Shown here: positions 28,401-43,400 of the stretch, one piece after another | How positions within the stretch are numbered: position 1 is the first letter of the stretch | How the letters are laid out: every line of letters starts with the position of its first letter | Assembly: GCA_951640165.1 (NCBI GenBank) | Contig: OX621245.1 | Coordinates: forward strand, 17,042,330-17,106,329 | DNA length: 64,000 bases | Direction: 5' to 3' | From: Pseudoips prasinana | Taxonomy: Eukaryota > Arthropoda > Insecta > Lepidoptera > Nolidae | Made by a program: the position numbers and the translations under genes | Notes under the pieces: generated by a model | Told to the model about the DNA's origin: nothing | Seen by the model: only the letters and a program-made list of their open reading frames with translations | The model's database searches: none

Positions 28401-31400
28401 GAATACATCATCTTATATAAGTATATAAAGCAAAACAATGTAGGTTCTTTTTAAAACTTTATATTATATACTCTACAAAATTTCGGGCAGAAGGTAAACA
28501 GTATGGCCATTAATTATAAGATGCAACTCACATGAGCTCCCGTAGAAGATGTGCTTCTCTTCTTAAAAGTAAACTTCTTGTGTGAGCGTTCATCTGGTGC
28601 GCAACCAGAATCTGCGCCCGTGTCAGAACCGCGTTCCTCTTCTGTTGGACGCGGAATGTGCCTACCAACATAAAGAGATCTTATAAAATGTATTTTTCGT
28701 GTAATCTAATACCTACGGACCCACAAATTGGCGAAACCCTTTTGTCAATAAATTCTCATTCTAACAAATTAACACTCGTTCATCAACGTTCAAATAATTT
28801 GGTAATGACATTCACACGTTTCGAGTCGCCTTTGAGTGGTGAAACAACCATCCATAGGCATAGTCGTAGCAGATGTACGACTATGCCTATCCACCTAATG
28901 AAACACTGACATAAAACAATTACTATGTTTTCTATACCTATCTGGCTACCCAAGCACGACAAATTGGTTGGTGCTTCATTTGGATGACGAACTATTTTTA
29001 TTATAAGTTTATTTCTCAAATGGATATTGTTCTAGCTTGCCAGTTTTAAGAGTTTGATCCTGAAGAACATTCACAGATAGAAGAGTTTTATCGACTATAA
29101 ACACTATTTTGCTTGTAAGAAAATGTATTGAAATTATTTCGTGTATTTTTATATATTCCTTGTAATGATTTATCCAATTTGTGCACCTACCTACTATTTA
29201 AATCTCTGCATCTCCTAAGGGTCGCCTGGTAGAAAATGCCTATGGAATTAAGTCCACCTCTGTACCACTTGATGCATAAAGTTTTGAAATAAAAATAAGT
29301 TTGTACCTAATAACTCTCGTCGTCTGCATATTGGAATCTTTCTGTTGACTGTCGGGTCGTTCAGCAGTATCTAGCAAAGCGCTGAACGCAACCACACGAT
29401 ACTCTCCGCCGTGCGCTTCTCTGACATAGCTCAGCAGTAGACGAACTTCACTATATAGGGCCTGACAGAAAAATAAACCACGGTCAGAACTATGACTATA
29501 AACCAAATATGATTATAATAATATAGGGCTTTTGTATGTCTTTAGCTATCAAATTTAGATGTACATTTTAATATAATAACTTATACGACAAGAAAGATGA
29601 AATGATCATGAAATATTTTTCAATTAGATATTTAGATAGGCGTGCCGGTAAATTTTATAACATTAATTATCATTTCATAAGTTAGACTTTTCTTATAGTG
29701 GTTTACAATGGCTACCTTTGAATTATATTGAATTTTCGAGAGACTCAAAATACAGCAAGACTAATCACTATTGTAAGATATTATTCAAGCACTTTTCTTG
29801 ACAACTCAAGATGACAGCAGATTGATACACACGGCTAAATCATATCAAGCTACTCATTTCCAGTATAACCTGATCCCGCGTTGTATAGGATTTCCATACA
29901 ATGAGAGGTCAACTTATATTGGAAATCGATAGCTTGATATGTAGCCGAGAGTACCTCCTTCGATATCTCCTTCCCAAAATTAAAAACTATAAATATGTGT
30001 AGCGTTTTATGAAACAATTAAGAATTTTATATGAAGCAAAGTATTTTTTAATTTAGTTTTATATTCTTTAAATGAATGACTCAATATGTCAACGTTTTGA
30101 TCGTGACTTTGGAGAGCGTGTACTGATCATAATTCTGTTAATAGGTGATAGTAAGTAGGTATTTCAACACAGTTACAGCTTCACTCACCGAGTTATCCAG
30201 CATTTTGAGTTCCTTATGCATCAAAGCAAACCTAGTAACCAGTACCCTGAAGGTAGACTCTATGATGAACGTTTCTATAGCTCTGTTCGCGTTCGATCCT
30301 TGCGCCGCGCCGAAGTTTGTTGCGTATCCAGTTTGTAAATTGCTTATGTCAGGGGACTTGGCGAAGCCACGTTTTTGTTGGTCTGTAACAATATTTCGTA
30401 ACATACATTTAATGTCAAACTGGGTAGTCTATGTCGGCAAATTTGCCGTCAGATAAAGCGGCTGAAATGGTCTTTGCTATCTCACGTATAAGGTTAGCAA
30501 AAATAAATGCTTCATGCTTTATGGCCTATATAGTATTTATTTGTGTGTATTCGTTCATAAAAAGGATAGTTAAGCTTGTAAAACAGACTTTATATCACAC
30601 TGTTTGTAATTCTAATTGGTTATTATGAAGTAACTTCAACAGACGTCAACGAGCAAGGGAAAAGCTAAATTATGATAATTACTCAGCTAAGAGGCGGCCA
30701 AAATAAGGACCAAGGAAAAAACTTATAGGAAATATTACAGTTATCATCATAACCATATCAGCCGAAAGACTCCCATTGCTGGACCTTCACAAAGCCTTCC
30801 ACAAAGATTTCCACAATTGACTCAACAATAAGAGAATCGTTGGACCGGTGTCTTGCGCTACCCGCATCCAACGACCCTCACAAGATCTTCGGTCCATCTT
30901 TTAGGGGGCCTGCCTACACTGCGTCTTCGTCCTTGCATATTACAGTAATCGACTTTAACTACCTTACGATATCTATCAATGAGAATACTCACTCATAGGA
31001 GACACCAAAGTGGCTGGCTCCGCACAGAATCCTACAGCAGCATGCAGGTTATCCAACACTTCACGTATAGGCGAAAACTTGGTCATTTCCTTCAAACGAA
31101 GCGTAAACTTGGGTATAGACGCTGTACGTAGCTGTCGCAAAGAGTTCCGTGCTTGCACTCTGAGACATTCTGCTTGAGGGCCACGCAGCGCTGTTGAGCA
31201 GCCGTGTGAACAGCCTAGTTGGCGAAGTAGCCTGTGTAAAATCAGGACAGGTAGTAAATATAAATACGTCAACCATGGGTGGATGGCATGGCGTAAGCTG
31301 TTTTCTTCGGTCATATCGTTCTGTGAGGTTAGGAGCTACTATACGGACTTATGGAATACCCATATCTAACTATCATCGTAGCCTAGTTGGTAGTGGTCCT

Positions 31401-34400
31401 GCCTACGAAGCTGGTGGTCCTGGGTTCGAATCCCGGTAAGTGCAAATATTTGTGTGATGAGCACGAATATTTGTTTCTGAGTCATGGATGTTTTCTATGT
31501 AAATAAGTATTTATTCATCTATATAAGTATGTATATCGTCGCCTGGTACCCATAGTACAAGCTTTGCTTAGTTTGGGGCTAGGATGATCTGTGTGACATT
31601 GTCCCAAGATATTATTATTATATTATTATTATTATAAAACTCAAGGCATATAACTCTTTGACTTTCAATAGGACAATGGTATAAAAGTTCCCACCTCGTT
31701 TTAAACTCTATTGTGTTGTAATAAGAGCTAAAACCAATGAATTATGAATATACGCTATAACCAATTAAGGGTTAGAACTAATTGATGAACCACGAATCGC
31801 TAACATGCGGGCCCTGGTAGAAAAATCCATATCAATGATTAACATCATGAGGAGTAAGTAGTGGGGCCTCCCCCAAAGGCTTCTAACGCTGCCATTTGGA
31901 GGGATTGGCCGTAGTCACCGTGCTTGGGATGTGAGTTGGCAACCGGCGTTAGGTGCTAACTAGTATACAGGTGTCGCTGCTGCCCGACTACCTGGTGTAT
32001 CCCGTAGTCTATGGAATGGTGTGTGGTCCTATTATTCTTTCTGAACCAGAAACCATACGGTAAATTCATTACATTACACAGTGGAAGGAAAAAAAAGTGT
32101 ATTACACTGCGGACTTTTCGGGTGTATTTCTTAAAGGATATCTTTTTATCGCTAATATATTTCCTAGCTTGACCTAGCTCACTCTTTACAAGTACATGGA
32201 CAGAAAACCTGAGCAGTATGAATCTACCGTCTAAAGATGAACGGAAGCGATTTTTTTTACAATTGAAATATGTTTGGTCGTCATTAATTCTAATACTTCA
32301 TTTAAATAGAGACAACATGAGTGGTGATATTGGAAATGCGTTTTGGAACACGTACGAAGCCACATCACTGTTCTCACCTGAGTATAATGCGCATTATCAT
32401 GTAATATGGGCAGTCAAGATTATCTTCTTCTCGCGTTTTGTCTTTCGTACTATCCCCTCCTTCGACATTTGTAGAATCTTGACTTTGGGCGCAGGGTATG
32501 CCAGAATCTCTTTCCTATAAAAATAACGTCGATGTATTTAATTAAAACAAAAACCATAATACTACTTATATGTTTTAAAATACGACTCATACAAAATTCC
32601 GTTTAGCAACGAATAATGAAACTAACAGTTATATTCTACACGAGCTGTGCCCCGCGGTTTTACCCGCGTTAAACTTTATAAATTATAGCCTATGTGTTAA
32701 TCTAAGGTGTCAGCTAACTCCATACTAAATTTTGTTGAAATCGCTCCAGCCATTTAGACGTGAAGAAGTAACAAGCATACACACTCACACAGTCACTCAC
32801 TTTCGCCTTTATAATATTAGTGTGATGTGTGATATACACTTGGACGGCATACGACAGTGGCATAGATGAAAAATTGTCTATGAAAACTAACCAATGTTTT
32901 GTTTCGTTCGCAGGCATCTACCATAAACGTTAGACACCCATTTCAAGATTGTTCCATGTGATGGAATTGGTCATTTGATTCTAGCGGGTATCATAAAGAA
33001 AATCTATAATACATTTCAAGTAATGTTAAGAATTTTTGATTTGAAGCCTTCTCACACAAGTGTCGTTTTGACGATTTACTACATACATATTTCTTTTGAA
33101 GCATGCACGCGATTACGCGGATTAAGATATATAAAGATAAATTATATAGCTTAACGCTAGTGTGAAGGGTGTTAAGATAAAACTTCCTATAAGCATGTAA
33201 CCGAATGGTGTGGTTTAACCCTAAAATTTCGCAGACAAATGAAAGAGATTCATATCCGACGAGAAATTACACAACGTTGCTACATGACTTCACTATTTTC
33301 ATACAATAAATAGATCGTATATAACTTTACCTTATTTTCTTTATCCTTGTTGGATTCAGCCAAAGGATCGACATGGCCTGGCTGAGTTTCTTCACATTTG
33401 GTATTTTGCCAATTCTTATGCACGCCTATTTCCATAAGGGTATCAACTAAGTTCAACATCACCTCCATAACACGTAGGGTTATATAAAAACTGTCCATAG
33501 TTGATACTGAATATACGGCCTGCAAATAATGAATGAAGATCAATCATGATACATGAGTACATGATAATTTTATTTACGAACTAAATAGCGAACTTCTTCC
33601 TTGTTTCAATAGGATTAAATCGTTCGGCTTTAATGAAAACACCACAAGACCAATATTGTCTATTTGATTCTCAAAGGTAACATGTTCATAAAATAATAAC
33701 GAGCTAGTCAATCTGGAAAATCATAAAAATAAGGCAAAAAAAAAAATTAAAAAAATTTTCGCATTTATTTCATGTACAATGCGAAAACGGACGACATTTC
33801 AAATTCAAAACAATATTTAAATCTCTATCGTGATGCATATGTAAACTTGCGTACGAACGTCTTTGTAGCAAATATTTTTTCATTAAATTGCGTTCGAATT
33901 TGAAGAGAGAATCGATACCATCTCATTATAAAAATAAAAAACGAGTCCAAATAACAGTCCAGGTTCATTCTAGCAACTACTACTTTTTTCAATAATAGTC
34001 TATAACATACCTTGAGTACTACTTGTAAATCTATATCTCCATCTTTTGTAATATAATGTACGGAACCCGGTGCCTCCTGTATTTCTTCAACGACGTATGT
34101 GATGTTAGAATCTGTCTGCGACCGTGTAAGACTTGGCTTTCTTTCCGGCGTTGGAATATGTTGCGAACCTTGCATGCTCACGGAATCTATTTGTGATTCC
34201 ATTGAGCCCTAGAATAATAAAAAATATCATAAAACTTACAGTTACCGTCAAAATCTGGGCACCTGAAATTGTTGTAGCTCTGTTTTATTATTGTTTGTAC
34301 GTCCAGCTGTGGTTGATGTAACAGATCTTTTTGCAACGTTGCAAGTTGGCGTTGCAGTATTATTACCATGGATATTATATACCAGAAATATTAGATATAA

Positions 34401-37400
34401 ACAGGAATGATAGCCTAATTCTATAGGGAGCAGATTTGAAAACCCATATAGTGGTAATGACGTGCCACATCGACAATTTTATTACAAACTTTTCTTTTGA
34501 TTGGAGATTATTTATTACCGCTATCGGAATGTGGACTCCATGGGATCATCAACAATCGAGAAGAGTTGGGTTTGGCCACGTACGCTCACATTGGCTTTCA
34601 TTACAGACTTTGGACGCGGTGCGTCGAGATGAAAAACAACTTATTTTATACACCTGCATCTTGTACAAACCTGGCCTGTTTTTGAAAGATAGTCTGGAGA
34701 CGGTGTAGGTGTATGTTCTGTAACGGTTATAATAGGGTTCTTCTTTTTCTGAACATTTGATGGCATTGTATTAGTTGGACCTTGCGCTCGTTCTGTTTTC
34801 ACCTCACCAATGTACCTGAAATGACATAGGTCCTACTGTAATATTCATGTGCAGATATTTTACCATACTTACCTGTATTTAAAACTATTTATGTCGACAA
34901 ATTTCTATCCATATTCACAATAATTCTATTGTTAGGAACTGTCAAATACAACAGAGACAATTGAAAATGGTTAGTTTTTTGTTTACATATTATATGGTAT
35001 AGCAATAAGAATTAGTGCATTTCGTCGTATTAAAGTATTGGTTACAACTCAGGGTCGATTTCTTCAAAGTGGACTATCCTCGTGTTAAGGAATATAACTA
35101 AATTATATAAGCCAATGTATAGGTCCTACTTGTGGCATTTGTTATTCAAATGTTGCTTCAGGTTTATGTTTTTGTATTTAAAAATACCACCTGAAAATAT
35201 GGGTCCATCTAAGAATTCTCAGTTAAGCTAAAATTTATGAGACTATCAAAATAAAAGCGAGTGTCATTATTCCACTAACTTTATCTTTTCATTTCTTAGT
35301 TTGGTAAATACGAACCAACATATCAAATTTTAAATAAACTTATACTGATATTAACGAATTTAATATTATTCATATTGGATTTGTTAATATAAGTAAGTAT
35401 ATTAAAAAATATGTTTTTTTAGAAGAAATCCACCCTTAGACAACTTTAATTAGGTTACGTCTCACATTATATGTGTGTTTTGTCGTACATTTGGATCATG
35501 CCATAACATTTTATTTGCACATGCTTTAATTTCTGCAGTGGTTAGATGAAAAATAATTTGAATTCGGTCTTAACGTAAAGCAGGTAGGTTCACATTCCTA
35601 AACCAAAAACTGTACCTACTGAACTATGTCGGGGCTGTTATATGATTGGCATACCATATTATCGGATAAAATGAAGCTTCAAATAAATGCATGATTGTCA
35701 TATATTTCTACCGGGTAGGCTATTATATTTTAACTAACTACGTTATCTTGATTTGTATTGTGTACTAATGCATTCGTTTCAAACATGAATGTGTATTACA
35801 GTCTAATAAAAATAGTGCGTGCACACAACTACTTTGATTTTCTGTAATTTTGTGCTTTTGTGGCTGTTGGTGTTTGTAAGTGAATGGTGTGTTTTACATG
35901 TCATCAAAGTAATTGTTTGGCGTCTTGAAATAAGCTTAATTTTAGGAAATATCACAAGGGTTTAGGGTCCATTTACATTAGCGTGTGTCAAGTGCGGCCA
36001 TAGCTCTTTCACGTGACGTCAGCATTACGTTCACGCAGTGCACCCAGAAGTCGTTAGCGATCATCTAATCTAAAACACTCGGTGTTAATTTTAAAACAAA
36101 TTCTCAATTATTTGATCTAAATTCGGACTAGACATAAATTTATACAATTATATTCTTGGCATGTAATTTAAACCTCATTGAAATTCCATGCGAAGATTTG
36201 AATTGTATGTAATTTTGTATTCAAATAATTCGGAACTAATGTTTAAATGTTTTGCGTTGAACACATCGACTACACCGATTGCCAGGCGTACTGTGTGCGC
36301 GTGGTACAGAAAGGATGTGAAAGTCAGGTACACGCTAGCCGAATACACTCCTGAAACGTTAATATGAACGGACTATGGCTCCTCGCCTAAAGCAGGCTTT
36401 TTATAGCTTTTGAAATAAACAGTTGACATAAGATAAGGTTTTGCACTTCAATGTGATATTTATATTAAAATTGTGTTGCTATGAGAATTGGTGGTACAGC
36501 CAAGCTTCAAATCAGAAGCTTTTGTATATTACGAAGCTATATTCTACACCTAGAGGATATTGTTATACTAGTTGTATAAGTTACCGACGAGCAGGACTAT
36601 AGCATCTAGTTACAAAGCTTCTAATCTCTTTGTTACGATGCTGACTTACCCATTATATGCTAGCTCATCAATCAGACAGCTAGCGACCGTATTCATCCAA
36701 TATATTAGTGTAGGAACAAGCGTTAAACAAGACGGGAAAAAGAGAATGAATATAATCTTCAATACAGTTGCTCGAGAAGTGTTACTTTAACAAATAGTGG
36801 CGTGTTGTGACGTACTTTACAAGGCCAGAATGAAAAATAAATGGGGTTAGAATAAGATACTTTCTTAGCAAACTGATAACTTAATTAAAAAGGGGTTAAT
36901 TTTTATATGTCAGTGTTGCTTTGTAAGCACATCAAAGCACGCCATTGCGTAGACAAATAGCTAGCTTTCGAACTAACAGAATCAAGGATTTCTAGGGTCA
37001 TCACATTTCAAGATATTAGGGAAACTCTCATATGAAAAACCTTTGAGTAGTGTAGTAATATTTACGAGAAAAAGAAATTATACTTGGGGATATAAGCAGG
37101 TTTGATCTTGATTAAATAGAAAAAGAAACACAACTTATTGAAATTATCCTAAATTGTATTCGGAAATGTCAAACTTTTTATAGAACTTCATTAGAATAAT
37201 CTGTTAAGTAATCGTTTTCTCAGTGAAATATGGATATTATATAAAGTACTTTCTCGAAACTGTATTGAAAAACGTCGTGTGATACACGGGCGCTAAGGTT
37301 ATTCTTAGAAACTCGTGATCGTCCCAGCTATCGAATACCGCTTACAATGCACTCGTTTACATAAACCTCATCTGCCCGTTTATCCCAATGGACAATTTTG

Positions 37401-40400
37401 AATAGGAATTCTCACCCTGAATATTGTGTTGAACAATAAACATGCTGGTGCTTGTACGTGACAAATATTGTAAAGCATCTTCTACACGGTTGCATACCAA
37501 CGTCCCAACAGAGGCCACCCTGGTGGTTGCCATCCATCTAGACTGCACAACTGCAGTCTAGATGGAACCAGGGTGACCGCAGTTGGGACGTTGGTTTGCA
37601 ACCGTCTAGAAGATGCTTTATAGTACAACGATTTATATGTTACATGTTATTATTTTCTAGTTACAGCTTAAATTTTGCTTAGCAATTTGCTAATAGCTTG
37701 TGATGTTTAAGAAAAGAGAAGTGAGAGGGGGAGAATAGGTCGGACAGACGCAAGGCTAATATTAGGGTTGCCTGATCAATATGAATACATACCTACATAC
37801 GTAACTATCGAGTACAATATAGTGACGTAATTTTCCTACATTTAACTGTAGTGTTTTACACAGTGCAATACAAAAAGTTAACCGTAGTAAAAACTAGGTG
37901 AAAACACCCAAAATATTGTATGAAAAATCACGTCATAGCTATTGTAGTCCATAGCAGAGTAGTAAAGTAAGTTTTATGAAAAAGAAATATATCAGCCATC
38001 AATGGAAAATCAAGTCTATATTTCTCCCTCTCATTATAAAAATATGAAAAGTATCGGTAGGTACTACAACTAAATGAGAAATACCTAAGTAATAACAAAT
38101 GTGACATACGATAATCTAGTTAAACTAATAATGGGAATGGAAGCCGTATGCATTTTTTATATATTTTTTGTAATGTATTAAGATTATTTTAATGAAGACA
38201 ACACATGGTTGTACAATTTATTTGTTTGCATTCCGTATTTGTACATTGCCTGTACAAATGCAAAATGCAAACAAATAGGCATGGCATCGTCTGTACTACA
38301 GACGATGCCATTACGACGATAACGTAAAAAGCTATAAAAGAAATTTGATAAATTGGGGCAGCTGGATGTGCTGGCGTCTGTACATAGGCCATATCTTTTT
38401 TGTGACATAACTCTGATTTGTCATCTGGAAGAGATCGCTAAGGCGATAAGGCTGCCCGTTGTACATTATGTTCTTTTTATCGAATTTATTTGCTTTCCGT
38501 TAGAGTGTGTACAATAAAGAGTGTTATATCTATCCATCATAGTATATTATAATTTTGTAACTAATATTATTAAATGATATACATAAACAAATACATATTT
38601 TAAAAGGTGTGGAGGGCATTAATATATAATTATTTTTCTTTTTAATATTTTTTAAATTTTGTTTGTGGTTTCATTTATTTGATATAACCTGTGTTGATAA
38701 TATTATTGTTTTATTTAGAAATTATCCAATGAATTGTTGTGCCGGAGACGATAGCAGGGCGGCTTGAACAAGTCTTGGCGCTATAGTAAGCACTGCCCAT
38801 AAGATAAAATAAAAAGAACGTCTGTATTTATCTATATCTATCTATACATATAATAGAATCGTAGGAAAGTCAAAACTGTGCATTGCATATTTTTTAAAAA
38901 GGATACTTGGGGTATGATCTACAATCAATATCGAAGCCGTAAATATAGATTTTAGAATTTTTGTCTGTGTGTCTGTTTGTCTGTATGTATGTCCGGGCTA
39001 AACACAAAAAGTACTACATGGATTTACTTCAAATTTTGCATGAATATTACTAAGAGGTCGTGTCAACATATAGGCTACATATTATCGCTATCACCACGGG
39101 GGAGGAAGTGTGATAATTTTTAAAATTTAACGCGGGTAAAACCGCGTGTCACAGCTATTAATCCATAATTTCATCAACAAGTTGATTGATTGACGTGGCT
39201 AAACGCAATAAATATTTGTTTTCTGTGGCTTTGGGTGGTGACCGCATCCTCGATTGCATAAACAGTAGTACATCTCTGTTTTGGAGCGTAAATATATCAT
39301 GTGTTCAAGTCCCACCACATCATAAAATATTGGATCCCATTATTAGTTTAATTAGTACTTAGCTGAGTATTGCTTTCTAAAAATATATTAAAAATTAGAT
39401 AATCCGTAAGAGACAAAATCCAATACTGAATAAAATTCAAAAATACAATTGGAAGTGAACATACATAGGGCGTGTTCATAATACGAAATCTAATAATATA
39501 TTTCGAATGATTAAAAAATAATAACAAAAATGTATGAAAATCTACATAAAAATTTCTAGTATCGACTACTCACCTAAGACTCGGCATACTTTTGCCTTTT
39601 ATAAGATTGCAATGGAAGAGATCGCCGGTTAGTCTAGGAGCCAGCGGCGGAAAGTTACTCCCGAGTGCCGAATTAGGTCTGTCCTCTGTATTGTCCAAAC
39701 TTCTATGGTACTCCTACAAAAGATTACTAAATTAGATATTTATTCATTAGTAGTGATCGGAATAAGTAGTGCAATTATAGGCAGAGCAAAGTGAATTTAA
39801 TGTCAATATACAATTTAATCAACCAAAAATTAGGCACTAATTAATAATTGAATGGACTCATTACAAATAAGCCAAATAAGTTTGAATAACGTTGCATTAA
39901 AGTTTAAGTAACGTTAACATTAGCTCAGTGCTAACCGTGACTCTATATTTAAGCTTGAATAAAAAGTTATTGTCTAAAGAGGGTCAAACCTAGTTGATGG
40001 GGTTCGATTCCCATGTAACTATAACATATGGCAATGGGGATAACGCTAATCGTAAACTTCATATAAAAAATACAATCGAACCGAAACCCTACTCCTTTTT
40101 TTGAAGTCGATTAAAAATAAGATCAAACTTGGTAAATCAATTTTACGATTTACATAACAACCATTCCTAAGGGATTCCCCTTAGGAATGGTTGGACTTAC
40201 ATTTATCAACCATACTATATAAAAACAACAACTGTTGGCATGTTTGCAGTTAAGCGCGTGATTATAATATACATTATTTTTAAAATTAGCCGAATTTTTC
40301 ACTCTAAATTGCACGCCTATTTCCGATCACATTTACTCAATGATTGTATATAAAGCACAAATAAAACAAAGCTAGGTACAGATATCATCCTAACTGCAGT

Positions 40401-43400
40401 GTGAAATGAGAACTTTTGATCGTCATGTCCAATTTTCTCCAAAGCCTTTTCAGATTTCGATAACAGCTTCGTTTCAACGAATGCTTTTAAGTCAGACATT
40501 TTCATTTTACGCTTAATCTTCTCGCTAGCTCTGCGTGTCATGATGTTTTCTTCTTCAACTTTCGGTGGGCTTGCGAAAGGCATTTCCGCCAATGGAGACA
40601 TGTCTTTGACTTCAGGGATTTCAATAAAGTTCTTTAGTGAATCACGCTCTTTCATATCCGGGCTTTGGTATACTGAGACTTCTATTTTTGGTATTGGCAG
40701 TGAGTTGCTCCGCTTTCTTGGTTGCGTTTGTTTCGACATGTCATCGCAAATATCTCGTAAGCTTAAATAAAAAAAAACGTTATTAGTTCCCCTTAAGTTT
40801 TATATCTTGAAATAAAATTATCGCTTTATTATTTTGCACATGGATCCCTGGCTCGTTAAATATTTATCATTTATAGTAAATTTTTATGGCGACCATGCAA
40901 TGAGACCTCATAAAAAGGAATATACGATTAAAACAAATATCTCCCCTAAGTGAGGGAAGTACCTCCAAAACGTACGTAATTATAATAAACCATGTTAAAT
41001 TATAACATTTATATAACAGTATTCTTAAATGGCGTTTATAAATTCATCATCATCATATCAGCCGAAAGATGTCCACGGCTGGACAAAGGCCTCCAACAAG
41101 GATCTCCACAATAGCCGGTGCAGCGCTGCCCGCATCCAGCGGCTTCCGCGGTTTATAAATTACTAGATAATAATTATCCAAATATAATAGAATCAAAGTA
41201 ATTGCGTGTCGTGAAAAGAAAGAAAGTGTATACACGATCTAAGTTAATAGTATACTGACCTTGCTAGTAACTCGTGCAAGCAAGTATTACATGTTTGTTT
41301 TTAAAAAAGGGCAACCAATGATAATAGTATATAATACGCTAAAGTAATGAATGACATGAAATAAGTTTTTTGGGATGCCATTAAGATTTAAAAAAAAAGA
41401 AGCATAATTCTCGTTGCGAAGTCTCAAAGCCAAAGCGGTATAAGTATATAAGTTAAATTCTTTATTTATAGTTGGTCGTCAAGGTTTTATAGTCGGATAT
41501 AATAAGAAAACATTTTTTATACCGATTGTATAAGTAATGTAATGCCCAATAGACGCCTTCCTCTTGCCACTGCGACGTAAACAAACACCGTAACGTAGCA
41601 ACATCTAAAAAAGTTGCACCCGACACCTGAAAACGAAAATTATCATATGATATGAATAATAATATCCTGGGACATTATTTACACAAGGCCATCTGATTCC
41701 AAACTAAGCAGAGCTTGTACTATGGAAACCAGATAACTATATCAGTTATCTGGTTTCCATAGTACCATAGTTCCATACTACATATACTACTTTTCTTTTG
41801 TAAATACATACTTATATAGGTAAATTACACCCTAACTCAGGACAAACATACATGTTCATGCACACAAAAACCTGTCCTGGGTGGGAAACGAACCCACGAC
41901 CTCTGGCGTGAAAAGCAAGCATTTGCCAACCACGCCAACAGGCCCGCCTATTATATTTCTTTTTCTTTTTTCTACAATATTAACAGTCTTCCCATAGAGA
42001 ACTTCTGAAGATATTACAGTATGATATCTTCAGAGGTCCTCTATGGGAAGACTGTATTATTGTAGAAAAAAAAAGAGATATGTTTTAGTCAAATAAACGG
42101 GTAATAAATGCAGCCGGCGAGCAAGCCGAAGCTGTGGTGGCGAGCGTTAAAACCATCTCCTACGATAAGCTCGTGTGGGGCTGCCTTACGAAGAATAAAT
42201 ATCGATATTTGCGAGATTCGATACTATGTAGGTACTTGGATATTTAGATCTTTCGATGTCAATTCTGTCAATAACCAGATTTTAGATACATTGAACGTAG
42301 GTTATCTAATCTTTCTACAATATAAACGAACGGTGTTGTAATTTTCGATATTGCGATTAAATAGGTATTTAAATTTTCGATGTTTTGAACACAGACATTT
42401 TACTTGTAGATATTTAAATTTTCTACATTTAAATATGTACCCATATTAACATATACGACCGGTACCAAGTAGTTTTATTGATTTTGCTAAACGCGGTGTG
42501 CATAGCACAGCCAGTGCCCGTTATTTGTTTAGTCTTGCATGCAAGTAATCACGTCTGAACAATGTTTTTTTCATTTCCAGACAATACAATTTAACAAACT
42601 TCTTCCAAACTTAGTAATAAATCATTTATTATTTGGGGTAAGAGTTAGTTTAGCAATTTTTTTATTTGTTGACCCAAATATTCTCAATATTCTCATATAA
42701 TTATTTCAATGTGTAGTATAGTTTTAATAATATTCTGGGACACTATTAACACACGGCCATCTGATCCCAAACTAAGCAGAGCTTGTACTATGGAAACCAG
42801 ATAACTGATATAATACATTACTACTTTTCTTTTGTAAATACATACTTATATAGATAATTACACCCAGACTCAGGACAAACAGACATGTTCATGCATACAA
42901 ATATCTGTCCTGGGTGGGAATCAAACCCACGACCTCCGGCGTGAAAAGCAAGCATTTGCCAACCACGCCAACAGGCCCGTCAAAAGTAAGTTGCGAGACG
43001 TTTTGAGCTTGCGACCAAAACGCAGTAGGTAAGAGAGGAATAGAATACTTACATTCCCTTGCTTCGCAGTCGGTGGTTTCTCGGTAGACGTAGGTGTACC
43101 TTTGGGACCCCCTCCTCCACCGCCACCACTATCTGATAACGACTCTTTGTCTGAAGAACTGAAAACATACAGTTAAATTTTCTTTAGGCCATCAAGTAAA
43201 TATTCATACACACACAACATGCAGTTTGGTACATTTTACGTCGATATTGAAAATAAAATATCATCATCATTATCATATCAGCCGAAAGACGTCCACTGCT
43301 GGACAATGGCCTCCCCCAAAGATCTCCACAATTTCCGGTCTAGCGCTATTCGCATCCAGTAGTTTCCAGCGACCCGCATAAGATCATCGGTCCATCTTGT

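Larger units (their letters stand above)
34816..39573. other. unc80 intron 10, the largest after intron 1
   Basis: 4.8 kb. I see the palindromic element at 37471-37620, a MITE end at 38330-38380, a LINE tail at 38420-38535 and a Helitron-like piece at 38840-39158. 34820-37460 shows nothing recognisable. Vertebrate UNC80 has a conserved block (around TLASFNVGYADFF) between the regions matched by exons 11 and 12; I did not find its counterpart here. Confidence 0.5.

Noticed and set aside
34209..34370. Possible extra unc80 exon ([19 protein letters not shown] on the minus strand)
   Set aside because: No convincing acceptor, a weak donor, and exons 11 and 12 already join in phase.
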